Source: Chionis minor (lineage: Eukaryota > Chordata > Aves > Charadriiformes > Chionididae). Taken from it: DNA of 64,000 bases. Under the pieces are notes generated by a model that did no database searches, had not been told where the DNA came from, and worked only from the letters and a program-made list of their open reading frames with translations. The number at the start of each line of letters is the position of its first letter. Position 1 is the first letter of the stretch. The DNA lies in assembly GCA_013398295.1 (NCBI GenBank), contig VZSF01002040.1, positions 1 through 64,000 of the forward strand, read 5' to 3'. The position numbers and the translations under genes are program-made. Of this stretch, positions 22,401 to 34,500 are shown in pieces.

Positions 22401-23182
22401 ATTCTTTACAAAATTATTTACAATTAACACCCCATTATTTACAAAAAAAAAGAAAGCTAATAAATTATATCTAGATCTGTTGCCTTTTTCACTGATGCCT
22501 TAACAATGATCTGCATTACTTCTTCCCCTCCATGTCTCATCTGAAATCTCTTGCTCTGTCCTGCTAAGCAACCATTCTGTTGCATTCCTTGAAATTCTGC
22601 TCCTTAAAGAGGTTGGGAAGTCATGGGAACAAAGTAGAGAAGTATAGTGATGACCTGAAAAGCAGTTCCTGTTCACCATGCAATTCCTGCCCAACAATTC
22701 CTACCCAATGGAGCATGATTGCGCAGTCAATGCAGTAAGGCAACGGACCTCAGTTGATCCCAGGGGTAGGAACACTGAGTAAGTCAGGCAACTGAAACTT
22801 TTGACATAATCTGTTTTCTGAATGATTAGAACAGTAATGCTCAGTATCTTCAATAGCATACTTTTTACTTGCCTTCACCAAAGTCCACAGATAACAATAA
22901 AAACACTACTTTCTGCTTTGGGCTTTATCGGTTTCATGGTGATGAGCTCTAGCATTTCAGACTTGCATTTTGAATGGTATTTTTTGAGTGAGCTGTATTA
23001 ATTCTGCTTAAAAGAGTAACCATGGTAACTACAAAGCGTGATTGTTTTCATATTGTGCTGAGAAAACTATAAAATAGAAAATTCCTTAAACAACAAAAAT
23101 ATAAATGAATTAAAGATTAAAGAAAGAGAACAGTCAAAATGGAGAAATGGTTAAACAGATTGCCTCCTCTCAGATTAAAATA
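22401..23182. other. Unassigned sequence
   Basis: No gene recognised. The segment at about 22490-22800 is slightly richer in GC, and the 65-residue minus-strand frame at 22697-22500 has no recognisable motif. Confidence 0.45.
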
Positions 23183-23275
23183 CAAAAAAAAAAAAAAAAA
23201 NNAAAAAAAAAAAAAAAAACCAAACAAAACACCCTACTAACACCCCAAAAACTGTTAAACAGCAAACCATTAAAA
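23183..23275. repeat. A-rich tract containing a two-N gap
   Basis: A long A run with NN at 23201-23202, then CAAACAAAACACCC-type A-rich sequence and a second A run. It could be a retrotransposon tail or simple repeat. The gap suggests the homopolymer length is unreliable. Confidence 0.85.
23201..23202. other. Assembly gap (two N) in poly-A
   Basis: Two ambiguous bases flanked on both sides by at least 17 A. A homopolymer is a common place for an assembly break. Confidence 0.95.
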
Positions 23276-24300
23276 AAAATATAATTTTGTTAACTGTTAA
23301 CATCCGTTGACACTTGATACAGTGAGTGTTCAATAGACCATCTATTACTTGTTTTTTGACTTGTGACTATACTGGAATGAACAGTATCTTATTTTTTGTC
23401 AGATTTTTATTAGGGTTTTTTATTGTTTTCATAGAGGATCAGAGACTAATAAGAACTTTATTCGATGGGCCAATTGTGTTGTTATATTTTACCTATATTT
23501 TATACCTGTATGTGAAGCATGCACATCTTACACTGTTCTAGTTGTAGGAAAATTCTTAAAAATCTATTTCTTCATGCCCAATGTGTGTTGCATGTACCTG
23601 TGTCTCTGAATTTCAAATAGGAAGACAAGCATATTCTCTGGCTTCACTGCCTATGCTACATAATTCACAAATTAATCTTCATATGGTTAAAAATCTGATT
23701 TGGGGGAGGGGGGTAGTCTGACAGAGCTTTCATGCTTAGAAGTCTGGGTTGTGTTACATTTTGCCTAGATGGACTGAAAATGCCTTAGTCTTTAATTAAA
23801 TATCTTTCAAGTATCTCTCTCTCTGATATTTCTCCTATTTTCATTCTTTCCCCGCCTTCCTCCCCCCTGTTCCCCCCGCCCCAAACTCTTCAAAATGAAG
23901 CCTGACGATTAAAAGCTCTGGCTTACCATAAAACGTGTATTTTGTTTCACATGCCTTTCAACTTTGTAGCAAAAATATGTTATTTTGCCAGCTTGAATGT
24001 GATGCTAGTATAACAGAGGAGAAGGTGTTTGCACCACCTCTGGTGCCCCTGCTCATCAGTTCCTTACTCAACAGCTTAGTGTTGAAGGCATTAAACCCAA
24101 GCTGTGCAAGGGCAATTTTTTAAGTTCCTGTTTTGTTCAATTTGAAAGAAGAGTCTCCCATAAGCTAGAAAAGTACCTTACTGGCAGTGGTAGTTATACA
24201 TATTTCTCCTATTTCTACCCTGAATGTGAAAAAAAACCCTGATATTTCCCTTGACAGCAACATTGATCTTTGAAAAGTTTTGGCTTCTTGAGCCAGCTCT
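23276..24300. other. Unassigned sequence with a pyrimidine-rich patch
   Basis: No gene recognised. 23810-23890 is C/T-rich (CTCTCTCTGATATTTCTCC through CCCCCGCCCC). Confidence 0.45.
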
Positions 24301-24303
24301 CCT

Positions 24304-24386
24304 TAAAAAAAAAAAAAACAACAAAAAAACAACAAAACAAAACCCAAAAAAACAAAAACCAAAACAAAACAAAACCCACAAAAAAA
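24304..24386. repeat. A-rich low-complexity tract
   Basis: A runs spaced by C (ACAACAAAAAAACAACAAAAC pattern). The reading frames over it on both strands, including Lys/Asn/Gln-rich and Phe-rich ones, are by-products of the composition. Confidence 0.9.
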
Positions 24387-27300
24387 CCAGATTTCAAATA
24401 GATTTTCTGACTAACTCTGTCAGAAAGTATCTTTTCCTCACTTCTGTTCTTCGGTTACCACTCACAGTGCTTAGAAACTTCTCTCATGCTTCTATTTTCA
24501 CAAGATCATAATTTTTTGTGTTTTACTGCTTCAAATGAAGATATTACTAATGAAGGAAACCAAGAAAATTACTTGATGTTTCAACACCTACAGTATGACA
24601 AAGGAGAGAATAAAAATGTTGCACTTAGTGACCTGTCCTTTCCAACTTGCAACCTAACTACGTGCATGCAAGTTTTTAACCACAGCCACCACCTCCATTG
24701 TCATTGTCCCTCATCCATCACTGTAGAACTTCTTTCCAACAGTAGTAGCTATGATCTATGGAGCACTCTTTTGAAACAATTAGAGCTACTCTGCCTTGCT
24801 GTATCACTCTCCTTTCCCCACTCTCCCATGATACTGAAAATCACTTGTAGTAGAAATGAAGCTCCATGAATCAGCTGCCTCTTTGATCATTCATATCCCT
24901 TACTCCTCCACCTGTTTAGCAAGGCATACATTGCTGGATATTACAGCATCAGCAGATGGAACTCTTTACACTAACTTGGTGAGACATAAATACTCAAATT
25001 TGTGAGCAAGAGGTCCCACTAGAGCACCAAGCCCCACAAAGCTAACATGTCAAATGGAGCTTTCCTACTTCCGGTTGGGATAGTGCAGAATTCACAAAAT
25101 TTTAAATATCTATCTGACATATGAAATAGATGAATTTACCATTAAAAAAAAGTGTGGCACCATTGCTTGCTTGAGACTATTAATTTGATTAAGGTGTTCC
25201 CTTGGAGCACATAAGATAATCAGACTTTGATTGTAACTGTTTAAGTGTGCCAATTTATTTCCTTCTGGGAAAAGACAAATGGATAATATAATTGTAATAA
25301 ACTGCTGTGTAACAGTATTTACTATACTTCTAGAAACTCAGAGAGACAAGGAATTCTCCAGTGAAGAATCATAGCTCAGTCACAAAACCCTCACAGTCAG
25401 ACTATCCTGGAGACACTTCACATTATTCCAAACTTCACATTATTCCAATTTTTTTACATAGGAACTCATAAATACCATTCTTGAACACTGGGAACATGCT
25501 GTTAATGGTGAGTATCATTAGCAACATGATAAACAACTTAGTATGAAAATAGTAAAGGAAGCTAAGGAACGTATGGATTGCTTCTTTGTTCTTTTTGCAA
25601 AATATTGAAATATTTAAGAAACTCCAATCAGAGTAAGGAACTTGAGATAAGGTGGATGATCAAAAGACTACCATTTTTTGTAATTGTTTATTCAAAATAA
25701 AATAGAAACATGACATGGTTTTCTCCTTGTGATGAAAACATAATCAAAATCTGTTTCAAATTGCCATATTATTCCCCTATCAGTTCTGTGTTGGGTGTAG
25801 AATGATTTCTTCTGCCAAACTTATGAGAAGACTATGAAACAGAGGTATTCTTTCACTTTTACCTGCTCACTGGTTTCATTTGGTCTCTGAATGTAATTCA
25901 AGGGCCAGTAGTAGGGGACAAAAAGAAAAGAAATAACTAGTGAATCTGTATAATCTGCTAGCACTCCACATTCAGAAAATTACCAGATATATTTACTTAT
26001 TTGCAAGTATCTAAGTCTTCTATTTAACATAATCATATCAAAACTAAGACATATGGTGCATCTCCAAAAAGAAAACAGAATTTGTAGACATGATTATGTA
26101 ATGAAATGCTCCTGGTTCACATCTCCTGCTATATTTCACTTTGATTTAAAGTTCAAATGACAAACAGGAGTGCATTTTGCAGTGCCAATTAATCTAGATT
26201 TAAGAAGAGATTTTGGTTCCTGTTCCCAAGGCTACTTCAGACTGAACACACAGAGTGTAAAAAACTTAAATGGAAAGTAAGTTTCCTGTTTGCACTAAGG
26301 GAGCTAATGCATACAATAGTATTGTTTGCGTCAGTGAAATCGACCTGGCTGCATTCCTTGTTCAAGGTAACCACATCTGCCAGCGTATTAAATATCAAAA
26401 TATAATGCATAAAATTAATTGAGAAAAATAACAGTCTATAAAAAGGATTAATCCACAAAGCTCATCATTTAAGCTGGATGATTTGGATGCATAGGCACGA
26501 CTGGTCCCACTATGAACATTTTCATAGCTATATGAAGTGACTGAAGAAACATAAACAATATGAAAATAGTTTGGTTTTTTTAGTAATATTCCCTTTCCCT
26601 TATGCTTTTTTTGACAGCTCAAACTGAAAACATGCTGTGCCTCCTCTGCAGCTGATGTACAGCAGGTACTATGTCAAGATGCAGGGCAGCTGTGAGAGGT
26701 TGTGCTATTGCTGCAAGGGGAGTGGAAGGGAGCAGGAGCAGCTGCCACTACAGCATTTGTCTCTTGTCAGGAATTCAGAGAAAACTGTGTAAAACAATGT
26801 TAAAGATTGCTATTTTGACCTGTTTAATTTTGAATGCTGTAAAATTCTTTATGCGCACATTTTATGTAATCCCTGCACAGAACATCAGCTGTGCAACAAT
26901 CTTCACTATACTTCTCAAACTGTACCACGGGCATACTGGAGATATTATTCCCATTGAGTTTATGGGAGTATTTCATTCCTGTTGGGATGCTAAATCTATT
27001 ATACAGAATTTTGGGTCAGAGTTTTCATGACTATCATATTCAAATGTGAAGGCTAATAATTTTATGATATTCAAAGATTTAACAAAAAAAAAAAAAACAA
27101 ACCCAAACCAGTTCTAACAGAAAAAACCTTCAACAAAAAGACACAAATATTCAAAGAACAGATTAATTGATAAAAATGATTTGGTGTTACCCTCTTTCTA
27201 CCAAATATATATAAACATTTATTTGCCTTTGCTTTTGTGGGTTTTGTTTGTTTAGTTGGTTTTTTACTTTAATTTTCTGTGTCTGAATACTCTGCCACCA

Positions 27301-28092
27301 TTGCAACTATATTTACTTGAAATAATTTTTTTTCAAATTTATATTCATAACACTCATTATTTTAAGGTTAAAAATGCTAATATATTTCCTTTTTTATTAG
27401 GAGCAGAGTTTAAAATCAAGTCTAAAGTTTAAGCATTGAAACATTTCATTGACAGATAAAAGTCCTGCTTCAGTCTTGTATGTTTTACTTGTTGCCATTT
27501 TTCACCAACTAAACAAAAGAAGCTCTGTCCAAAACACCAGAAAGAGCAGGCAGGCTTTGCAATTTGTGTTTTAACTCTAAATACCCCAAGTCCCTAACCT
27601 AGTGAGGACCAAGGCAATTATCACTACTGTAGCTTGAGTCTCACTGTTAGACTGTGTTAGAAAAATGGAAACACAGGGATAATGATAATGCTTCAAATTT
27701 CCTGAATAAGGAATAAGTTTCTTCCAGCAACGAAGCATCCTGTAATTTTGTGAACCATTTTGCAAAGGGTGCATGTATGCCATATCCTCAGCAACAATCC
27801 TGAGGTAATTTTCAGTCTCTATTTCTACAAATTTGTATGAGTGAGTGACATGGAATCCTATCTTACCCTCAGTTTTGTTAAGTTGGAGACCAGTAACTCT
27901 TCCTACGATAAATTTATCTGGGCGTCCCCTACTTACAATTTTGGTATATTTGTAAATTCGTGTGGGCCCTTTCCACTGATTGAAGGAAGACAGAGATTCT
28001 GGAAGCTATCTCTTGAAATTATTGGAAGAAAAAAAAAATCATCTGGGTTTAAAATATCTTACCTGTAATTCATGTGTGTAGAACAGTTCTCA
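24387..28092. other. Unassigned AT-rich sequence
   Basis: No gene recognised. The longest frames are 24486-24869 (plus, 127 residues) and 26671-27030 (plus, 119 residues). Neither shows a domain, signal or splice context I can support. An A-rich tract lies at 27083-27110. Confidence 0.45.
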
Positions 28093-28535
28093 TGGTCTAA
28101 CCCTGGTAGGCCACACAGCCCACACAAGGGCCCACACAGCCACTTGCTCACTCCCCAGCAGTGGGATGGGGGAGAGAACAGAAAAAGTAAAAAACTTGTG
28201 GGTTGAGATAAAAATGTTTAATAGGGAAAGTAAAAGCCATCAAGGCAAGCAAAGCAAAATAAGGAATTCATTCACTACTTCCCATCGGCAGGCAGCTGTT
28301 CAGCCATCTCCAGGAAAGTATGGCTTCATGCATAATGGTTACTTGGGAAGACAAATTCCAGAACTCCAAATTCCCCCCCTTCTTTCTTCTTCCCCCAGCT
28401 TTTATTGCTGAGCAGGATGTCATATGTTATGGAATATCCCTCAGGTCATTTGGGGTCAGCTGTCCTGGCTGTGACCCCTCCCAGTTTCTTGTGCACCCCC
28501 AGCCTGCTTGTTCTGTTAAAAGAACATTGAAAAAT
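28093..28535 (-). mobile_element. Avian ERVL-type LTR (family B), U3 side truncated
   Basis: The minus-strand LTR 3' end is at 28093 (TGGTCTAACCCTGG). GCTCACTCCCCAGCAGTGGG, GTGGGTTGAGATAAAAATG with the polyA signal (TTTAAT at 28217-28222) and GGAATATCCCTCAGGTCATT follow. GGGTCAGCTGTCCTGGCTGTG and CCCTCCCAGTTTCTTGTGCACC come after that. This is the same family as 21883-22400 in opposite orientation. The U3 end fades out near 28535, so about 200 bp are missing. Confidence 0.83.
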
Positions 28536-31500
28536 GGAGATGGCTTTCTTAGAGGAATGGTTTTGACAAGTTTTATGGTATTAATGCTAGAAATGCACCA
28601 TTAGTTTTCAACTATTCCTAGCTGATTCACAGTTTAATAGTTTATATCTTAAATATCTCAACACAGAATCCATAAAAATCTTTGTTTATTTTGTTTTCTT
28701 TTGTTAGCTATACTTCTATGGAAAAAATTTGGAGAGTCTAGATACTTCTGAAAACAAACAAGACAAAAAGAGGTCTGTTGCAATAACCTGATTTTTGTCT
28801 CCAGTTTTGTTGTTTGGGTTTTTTTTCTAATAATAGATTTTTTACATCAAAAAGCTGACTTGTGGAGCTGAAATCAAGGGAGAAGATGAGACATCTAATA
28901 TATCAGCTTTTCAGAAATTATGAACTATTAAAAAGACTAAAATTCAAGGTCCACGAGTAAGATGTTTGTCAACTGTTCAGTACGTATTTGCTTCATCTTT
29001 GATGCGATTTGTTTCTAAGACTGAAATAATTTAGCAAAAAAAAATAGTAACTCAGCAGAAGCTGTTGCAGTATTCTGTGTCACATATAGATATTTATATA
29101 AAATAACTCAAATCAATCTGGTTGCATCACATGACAGTGTGCCAGAATATATCATTAAGAAAGGTGAAAGTCTGATTCAGAAACAGTGATACAGCAGCAA
29201 TGAATTCATGCCTTTTTATGGGTAGTTCTGCAGTTAATTATTGACAAATTTTTGCTCATCTTCATTCTGTGGCTAAAGACCAATAAAATTCTACAAAGAA
29301 TTACCAAAAACAACAGAGAAGACATATTGCTGTTGTGAACATAAAAGAGTGTTCAAACCTGGGCTCAGAGATAAGGAGCCAAAGGCAGCTACTCAGACAT
29401 ATAAGTCTTTAAAATAAACAATGATATATTTATTCAAGCACAAATTCTCTAAGTGTCTGCACTTCTAATGGCTAATGCAAACCTTTGAGTGGATTTCAAA
29501 GCAGCACGCTGAAGCATAGGGGACTGTAGGTGGCACCTGGTTTGAATTCATTACAAATGAAAGCCATGCACCGGAGTTTAGAAAAGAAAGTATACTCTCA
29601 ATTTGTTAGTATGATTCCTGAAATCTTGTGATGTCAAAGCATGTATTAATCTATGGTCAATAAAGCATTGCTTTTGAGCTTGTTTTTCCTTTTCCTACTT
29701 CCCCCTTTACTCTCCCTCCCTTTCTCCATTTCTGGATTCCTTCTCTTTCCACCGTAGTCTTTTCTCTCTCTTTTGTAATGATGTCAGTGAGACTTTCAAG
29801 AGGTCACACTAACTTGTGTTCTTCTAGGTTAGGCTGTTGGTTTTAGCAGCACCATGTGACAGTGAATGTCTGAATTATTCACAACTGTACACACATCTAT
29901 CGGAGATGTCCAGTTGAGCAGTACAGTCCCCATAGGTCTTGATTCTGAAAAGCATAAACAATTAGTCTGTTCCAGAGAGTGTTTCTCAGCTTTAATAACT
30001 TAGAACATTTGTTTTCCAAGCCTCTGCAGGCTTTACTGGCCCTGCCCATTCTCCTCTGGGGCTTCCCACCACCCTGCTCATAGCCCAGGACCTCATTTCA
30101 GCTCAGTCCAGAGCGCTGACAGTGTCAGTCCCTGACACAGTAACACCACCGCAGTCCTAGTCTCCAGCTCCTCACAGCCCTGCCCTCCACTGAGGGCCCC
30201 ACTGAGCCCATGTTATCACCACACTGTACTGAACTCATGATTTCTATGCATTACCAAATTGTAGCAATACTTTTCAGGATGTGTTTGCTACTTTGCCCAA
30301 TAACACCTCCAGTACATCAATTATTCAAGATTACCAGACAGTCAAGAGATATCTTTCTTAACTCAAGAATATAACACCTTCATTTCATAGAGATATTTTT
30401 ACAAACTTTGCTTCTTTACAAAAACTTTTGAATTGCAATCCTGCTTCGCAAGCATTATAATTAACCATATAGCAAACTATATATCTTAGGGGAAATAAAC
30501 CAACCCACACTAAAGATAGGCCCCAAATAGTTTCATTCTACACGACTTCCTCCCATTCCAAATTTTCTCACTAAATGTCTTCTGTTTCTAAGTAAATGTT
30601 TATTTCTTTCATTTAGTACAAACTTTTTAAAATAGGACACCCTTCTGAGATCCTAAGCACTTGGATATTAAAGAAATTATATTAAGGGTATTACCTTAAT
30701 CAGAACGCAGGAATAATCCTTAAACAGGTCAGAGTAACGTCTCTATTATCTACAAAGGGCACAGTAATTAATAACCTCCGATTACATAAAAATAATGTCA
30801 TCTTGAATGCCTATAAATTATATTAAATAAAATCGAGTTCTGGATGATAACATCTCATAAGCAGGCTTTTAAATTCTAATGTAACATCCACTGACTGTTG
30901 TGAATGAGCATGCTCTGTTTAACAGCTTCAAATGTTATTTGAAGTCCTGCACTCAAAGAGTACTGCTATAAGCTAACCCCATATGAATTACAAAGATATT
31001 GGTAATAATTAGTTTTACCTGTGGTTCTTTATACCCAAAAACCTAGCATAATTTGTTCAAAACAAATCTGTCTTTAGACAATAACAGTTTCCTGCATTGC
31101 ACTTAAAAATTACAAGTGGGATATATAAATCCTGAGCCTTGCAATCCATGCATGTCCATTTATGCAATTCTCTGTTCTTTTGTGTCATGGCTAACACAAT
31201 AATTTATTAGCAGCAATAAAGTACAATGAAGTTGTCAGTAGAATGTTGCTATTTATTATGGTAGGTTGCAAGTTTAATTTTTTTATGGTTTTTATGTCTA
31301 AACTAAAGCTGTAAAAGATTGTTCTGTAAGACTTGGGGCTCACTGTTATTTTTAAAGTGCTAGAGTACACATTTAAAATACGTTCAGCTAGTTCCATGTT
31401 AAAAACCAAAACATATAAACCTACTCTCTCCTATTTGGCTGCTTAAGTATAAACCTGAAAATCTAAAAAAAACCCAAACCCCACTTAAGTATTTGCATTG

Positions 31501-34500
31501 CTCTAGGGGTATGTGAAATCCATAGATGCCTTATTAAACCTCTAATTTGGTCTAAGAACACTATGGGTATGAAGGACATTCCTTGTCTTTCCTTCTTCTT
31601 TTCTGGGTACTGACCTCTAATCAAAGAACTGCTGTATGCATTTTTTCCTGTATAACCTGTTCCCTGATACACAATATTTAAAAGCCAGGGTCAGATTTAT
31701 AAGATTTCTATTTTAAATGTTTTGTAAATCCTAACCACAATGAGGCAGAGTTCACAGGTGTAAGTAAAAGAGAAAGTGGAGTAACCACCTTATGAACTAA
31801 GAATATTCATTCTGAAAATGAATAAGAGAATCGTGAAAACCAGGCAAGACAAAAACAGTCTTTTAAACAAATGATTCAGAAATTGGTGTAGGCTTTTATT
31901 TCAATAATTAGAAAGGTGGTTTTTTAGGTGTCCAGAAGGAGAGTTGTCTCCTTTTGGTTTTGAATAATGTTATCCAGCCCTCCAAAACTGATGTCTTTGG
32001 TTTTCTATGGCATCTAAAATGGTACGAAATGTCTGTTAGCTGTATCTCCACTAATTACAAAGAAAACCGTCATGTCTAACACTGTTTCTGGATAAGAGCA
32101 TATAATATGTAGTAGATGAACGTTAGTTTCTGTATCTACACATAAAAAATGAAATTCAACCGTATCAATCTCGGTCTGAATCCTACCTTAAAACTTTTTG
32201 GTTTTGTTTTGATTTTTAATTTTTTAAGTTTTACTAACAGCTAATTAACAAGATCAAATATGATGATCCTTACTTAAGAAATTAGTTGCTACTAAATTCA
32301 AGACTTATCTCTTGCTGAATCAATACATTAAACATTCCTCCTCTGGTTTTGAATGGTTGTGATTTAATTTTCTTGCTTGTCTGTGTCTAAACAAATTAGA
32401 GTGTACAGAAAGTAAAGCCAGAAAATGTGTTTTATCCATCTTTTTACCCCCAAGTCCTATAGCTGGGGTACTATACCCAAGAAACAGATGTTTTGTTCCT
32501 GAGTGACTGTAGCTTGAAAAACCTCTGATACCCTACTACAATGAGGAGTGCAAGTATAAAATGCAGGCATGAAAATACTTGACCTAAATCCTGGCCTACA
32601 TAATTGACATTGGGTCATTTTCAAAATAGAAGCTCAGTAGTAACTTTCCATCTGTAAATAAGTAGCTGACTGATTTTCACAAGTACTGAACATCTTCACT
32701 GCTTTCCTGTTTTTTCCTACTAAACATGATTCATCTGCCTCAGATAAGGTACTTTCAAGTTAGATCTCAAAGTCTGATCAAAATTCTTATAATAATCTGT
32801 GATGAGAAATATATACATTCAAAAGGAAATTCATTCAGTCATAACAAGTAATACTAGATGCATCAGCTTATTATCTAGAAGTAGCTATTTCCCTCTTTTG
32901 CAATAAAAGCATCCTTAAATAACTTTATCAGATTCAGAAGTCAGCCTTCTAGATACATAAGGCTGGGGTTAGCGTTAAATCTAAATTCAAGGATGCTATA
33001 TTAACAACATCTTACTGTGTTCATAATAGTTAATATTAATCTGTTAACATTGCTGCTCTGAAGCAACTTAAAACAAGCAGCTCAATATTGTCTTCACCTA
33101 GTTCAGGGAAAATCCCAAGCTGATCTTTTTGCTCACATTTTTACTGAGTCAGAATTTTAGAAATCTTTGCACTGAACTGACCTTAAAATTTATCATTAAA
33201 AACTTTTAAATAAATAATTCTCATTTATGAACTGCAAAACACATGGACAAGGAAAAGGAATATTTGATTCTTCAGTACTAAAAAGTGTGAACAAAATCAA
33301 ATTATAACGTAGAGTCTTATCTAATATATTGTTTACAGGTTTTTTCCCCTTCAATTCAGATTGTTTTTTAATAGTATAAATTAATATTTTTTTCACAAAT
33401 ACAGAACTGCAAACTACATATACTGAGATACTTTCTCAGCAGAATGTCTTAGTCTCTATAACAACAGAAAAAAATAAAAAATGGAACATTACTATTTTAT
33501 ATATGTTAGCTTCTTTTGTAGTTAGAGGTAAAGATAATAAATATTGTAGCTTAATATTCAAGTTTTCTTGAAATTGAAAACAGGATGTATAATCTCACAA
33601 GCCAAATGAAAATGAAGTTCCATTAGAATGATGGGTGTGGAATGAGTATAGAATAGTTTACTGTTGTGGTTTAGCCTACTACTCACATGTTGCATTGAGA
33701 GTAAAAACACATTTGGAAGTTAATCTATGAACATATGAATGCATTTACTGTTCAAGTGTGAGAATAAAATAGTTTTGGAATAATTTTTAAATACTAAAAA
33801 GTCAGAAAGATCAAAACCATCGCTTAACACTTTGTTCAATAACTAGAAGAAAACCAGATATGGATTATTATAAATGCTGGCGTAAAAGTCAAGAAAAGGA
33901 ATCAAAGTATGCTAGCAACTGCTCTATTTTTCTTGGATTATTCATGGCTTCCAAAAAATTAACAGGTCCTAAGAAATAGCTAGTTATGATGGAGTCATGC
34001 GGAGTCCTTTTCTTGGTACTTTGCTTCACAGAGTAGTGTCAGCCTAAGAGAATAAAATATTATGTCTAAATAATATTAGGGCAAAAAGACCCCACCCCAG
34101 ATTCTGTGTTATCTGTCTTAAATACAACAACATATTTGATAAAGCTGTACACTTAAATGCAATGAACCTTATATTTGCAAATTTTCAAGTTTATTTCTTA
34201 AGAAGTATCATTTGTGATAGAGGCTGTTTTATTTTATCATGCCTTTATATAATGTCGCTATATTTCCACCAAGTTAGATTTTAGATAGGCTGTTCTAAAT
34301 CCTTTTGGAACTAACTCTGGACAACTTAATAGCCATTACTTTTTGCTGACATTTTGTGTTTGTCGGTTGCATTTGTATAACATCAACACTGTGAAAGAAA
34401 ATGACATATTCACTTGCATACAGGAAAAAATAATCCAAAGATGTTATCTATCACATTTAAGATTAGAGTTTATCTAATTTTCAAAGTTTTGTGGAAATTT

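Noticed and set aside
24178..24511. Phe-rich and Lys/Asn-rich frames
   Set aside because: They are products of the A-rich tract at 24304-24386.
26671..27030. 119-residue plus-strand frame considered as a small gene
   Set aside because: It has no signal peptide, domain or neighbouring exon evidence, and the start context is ordinary.
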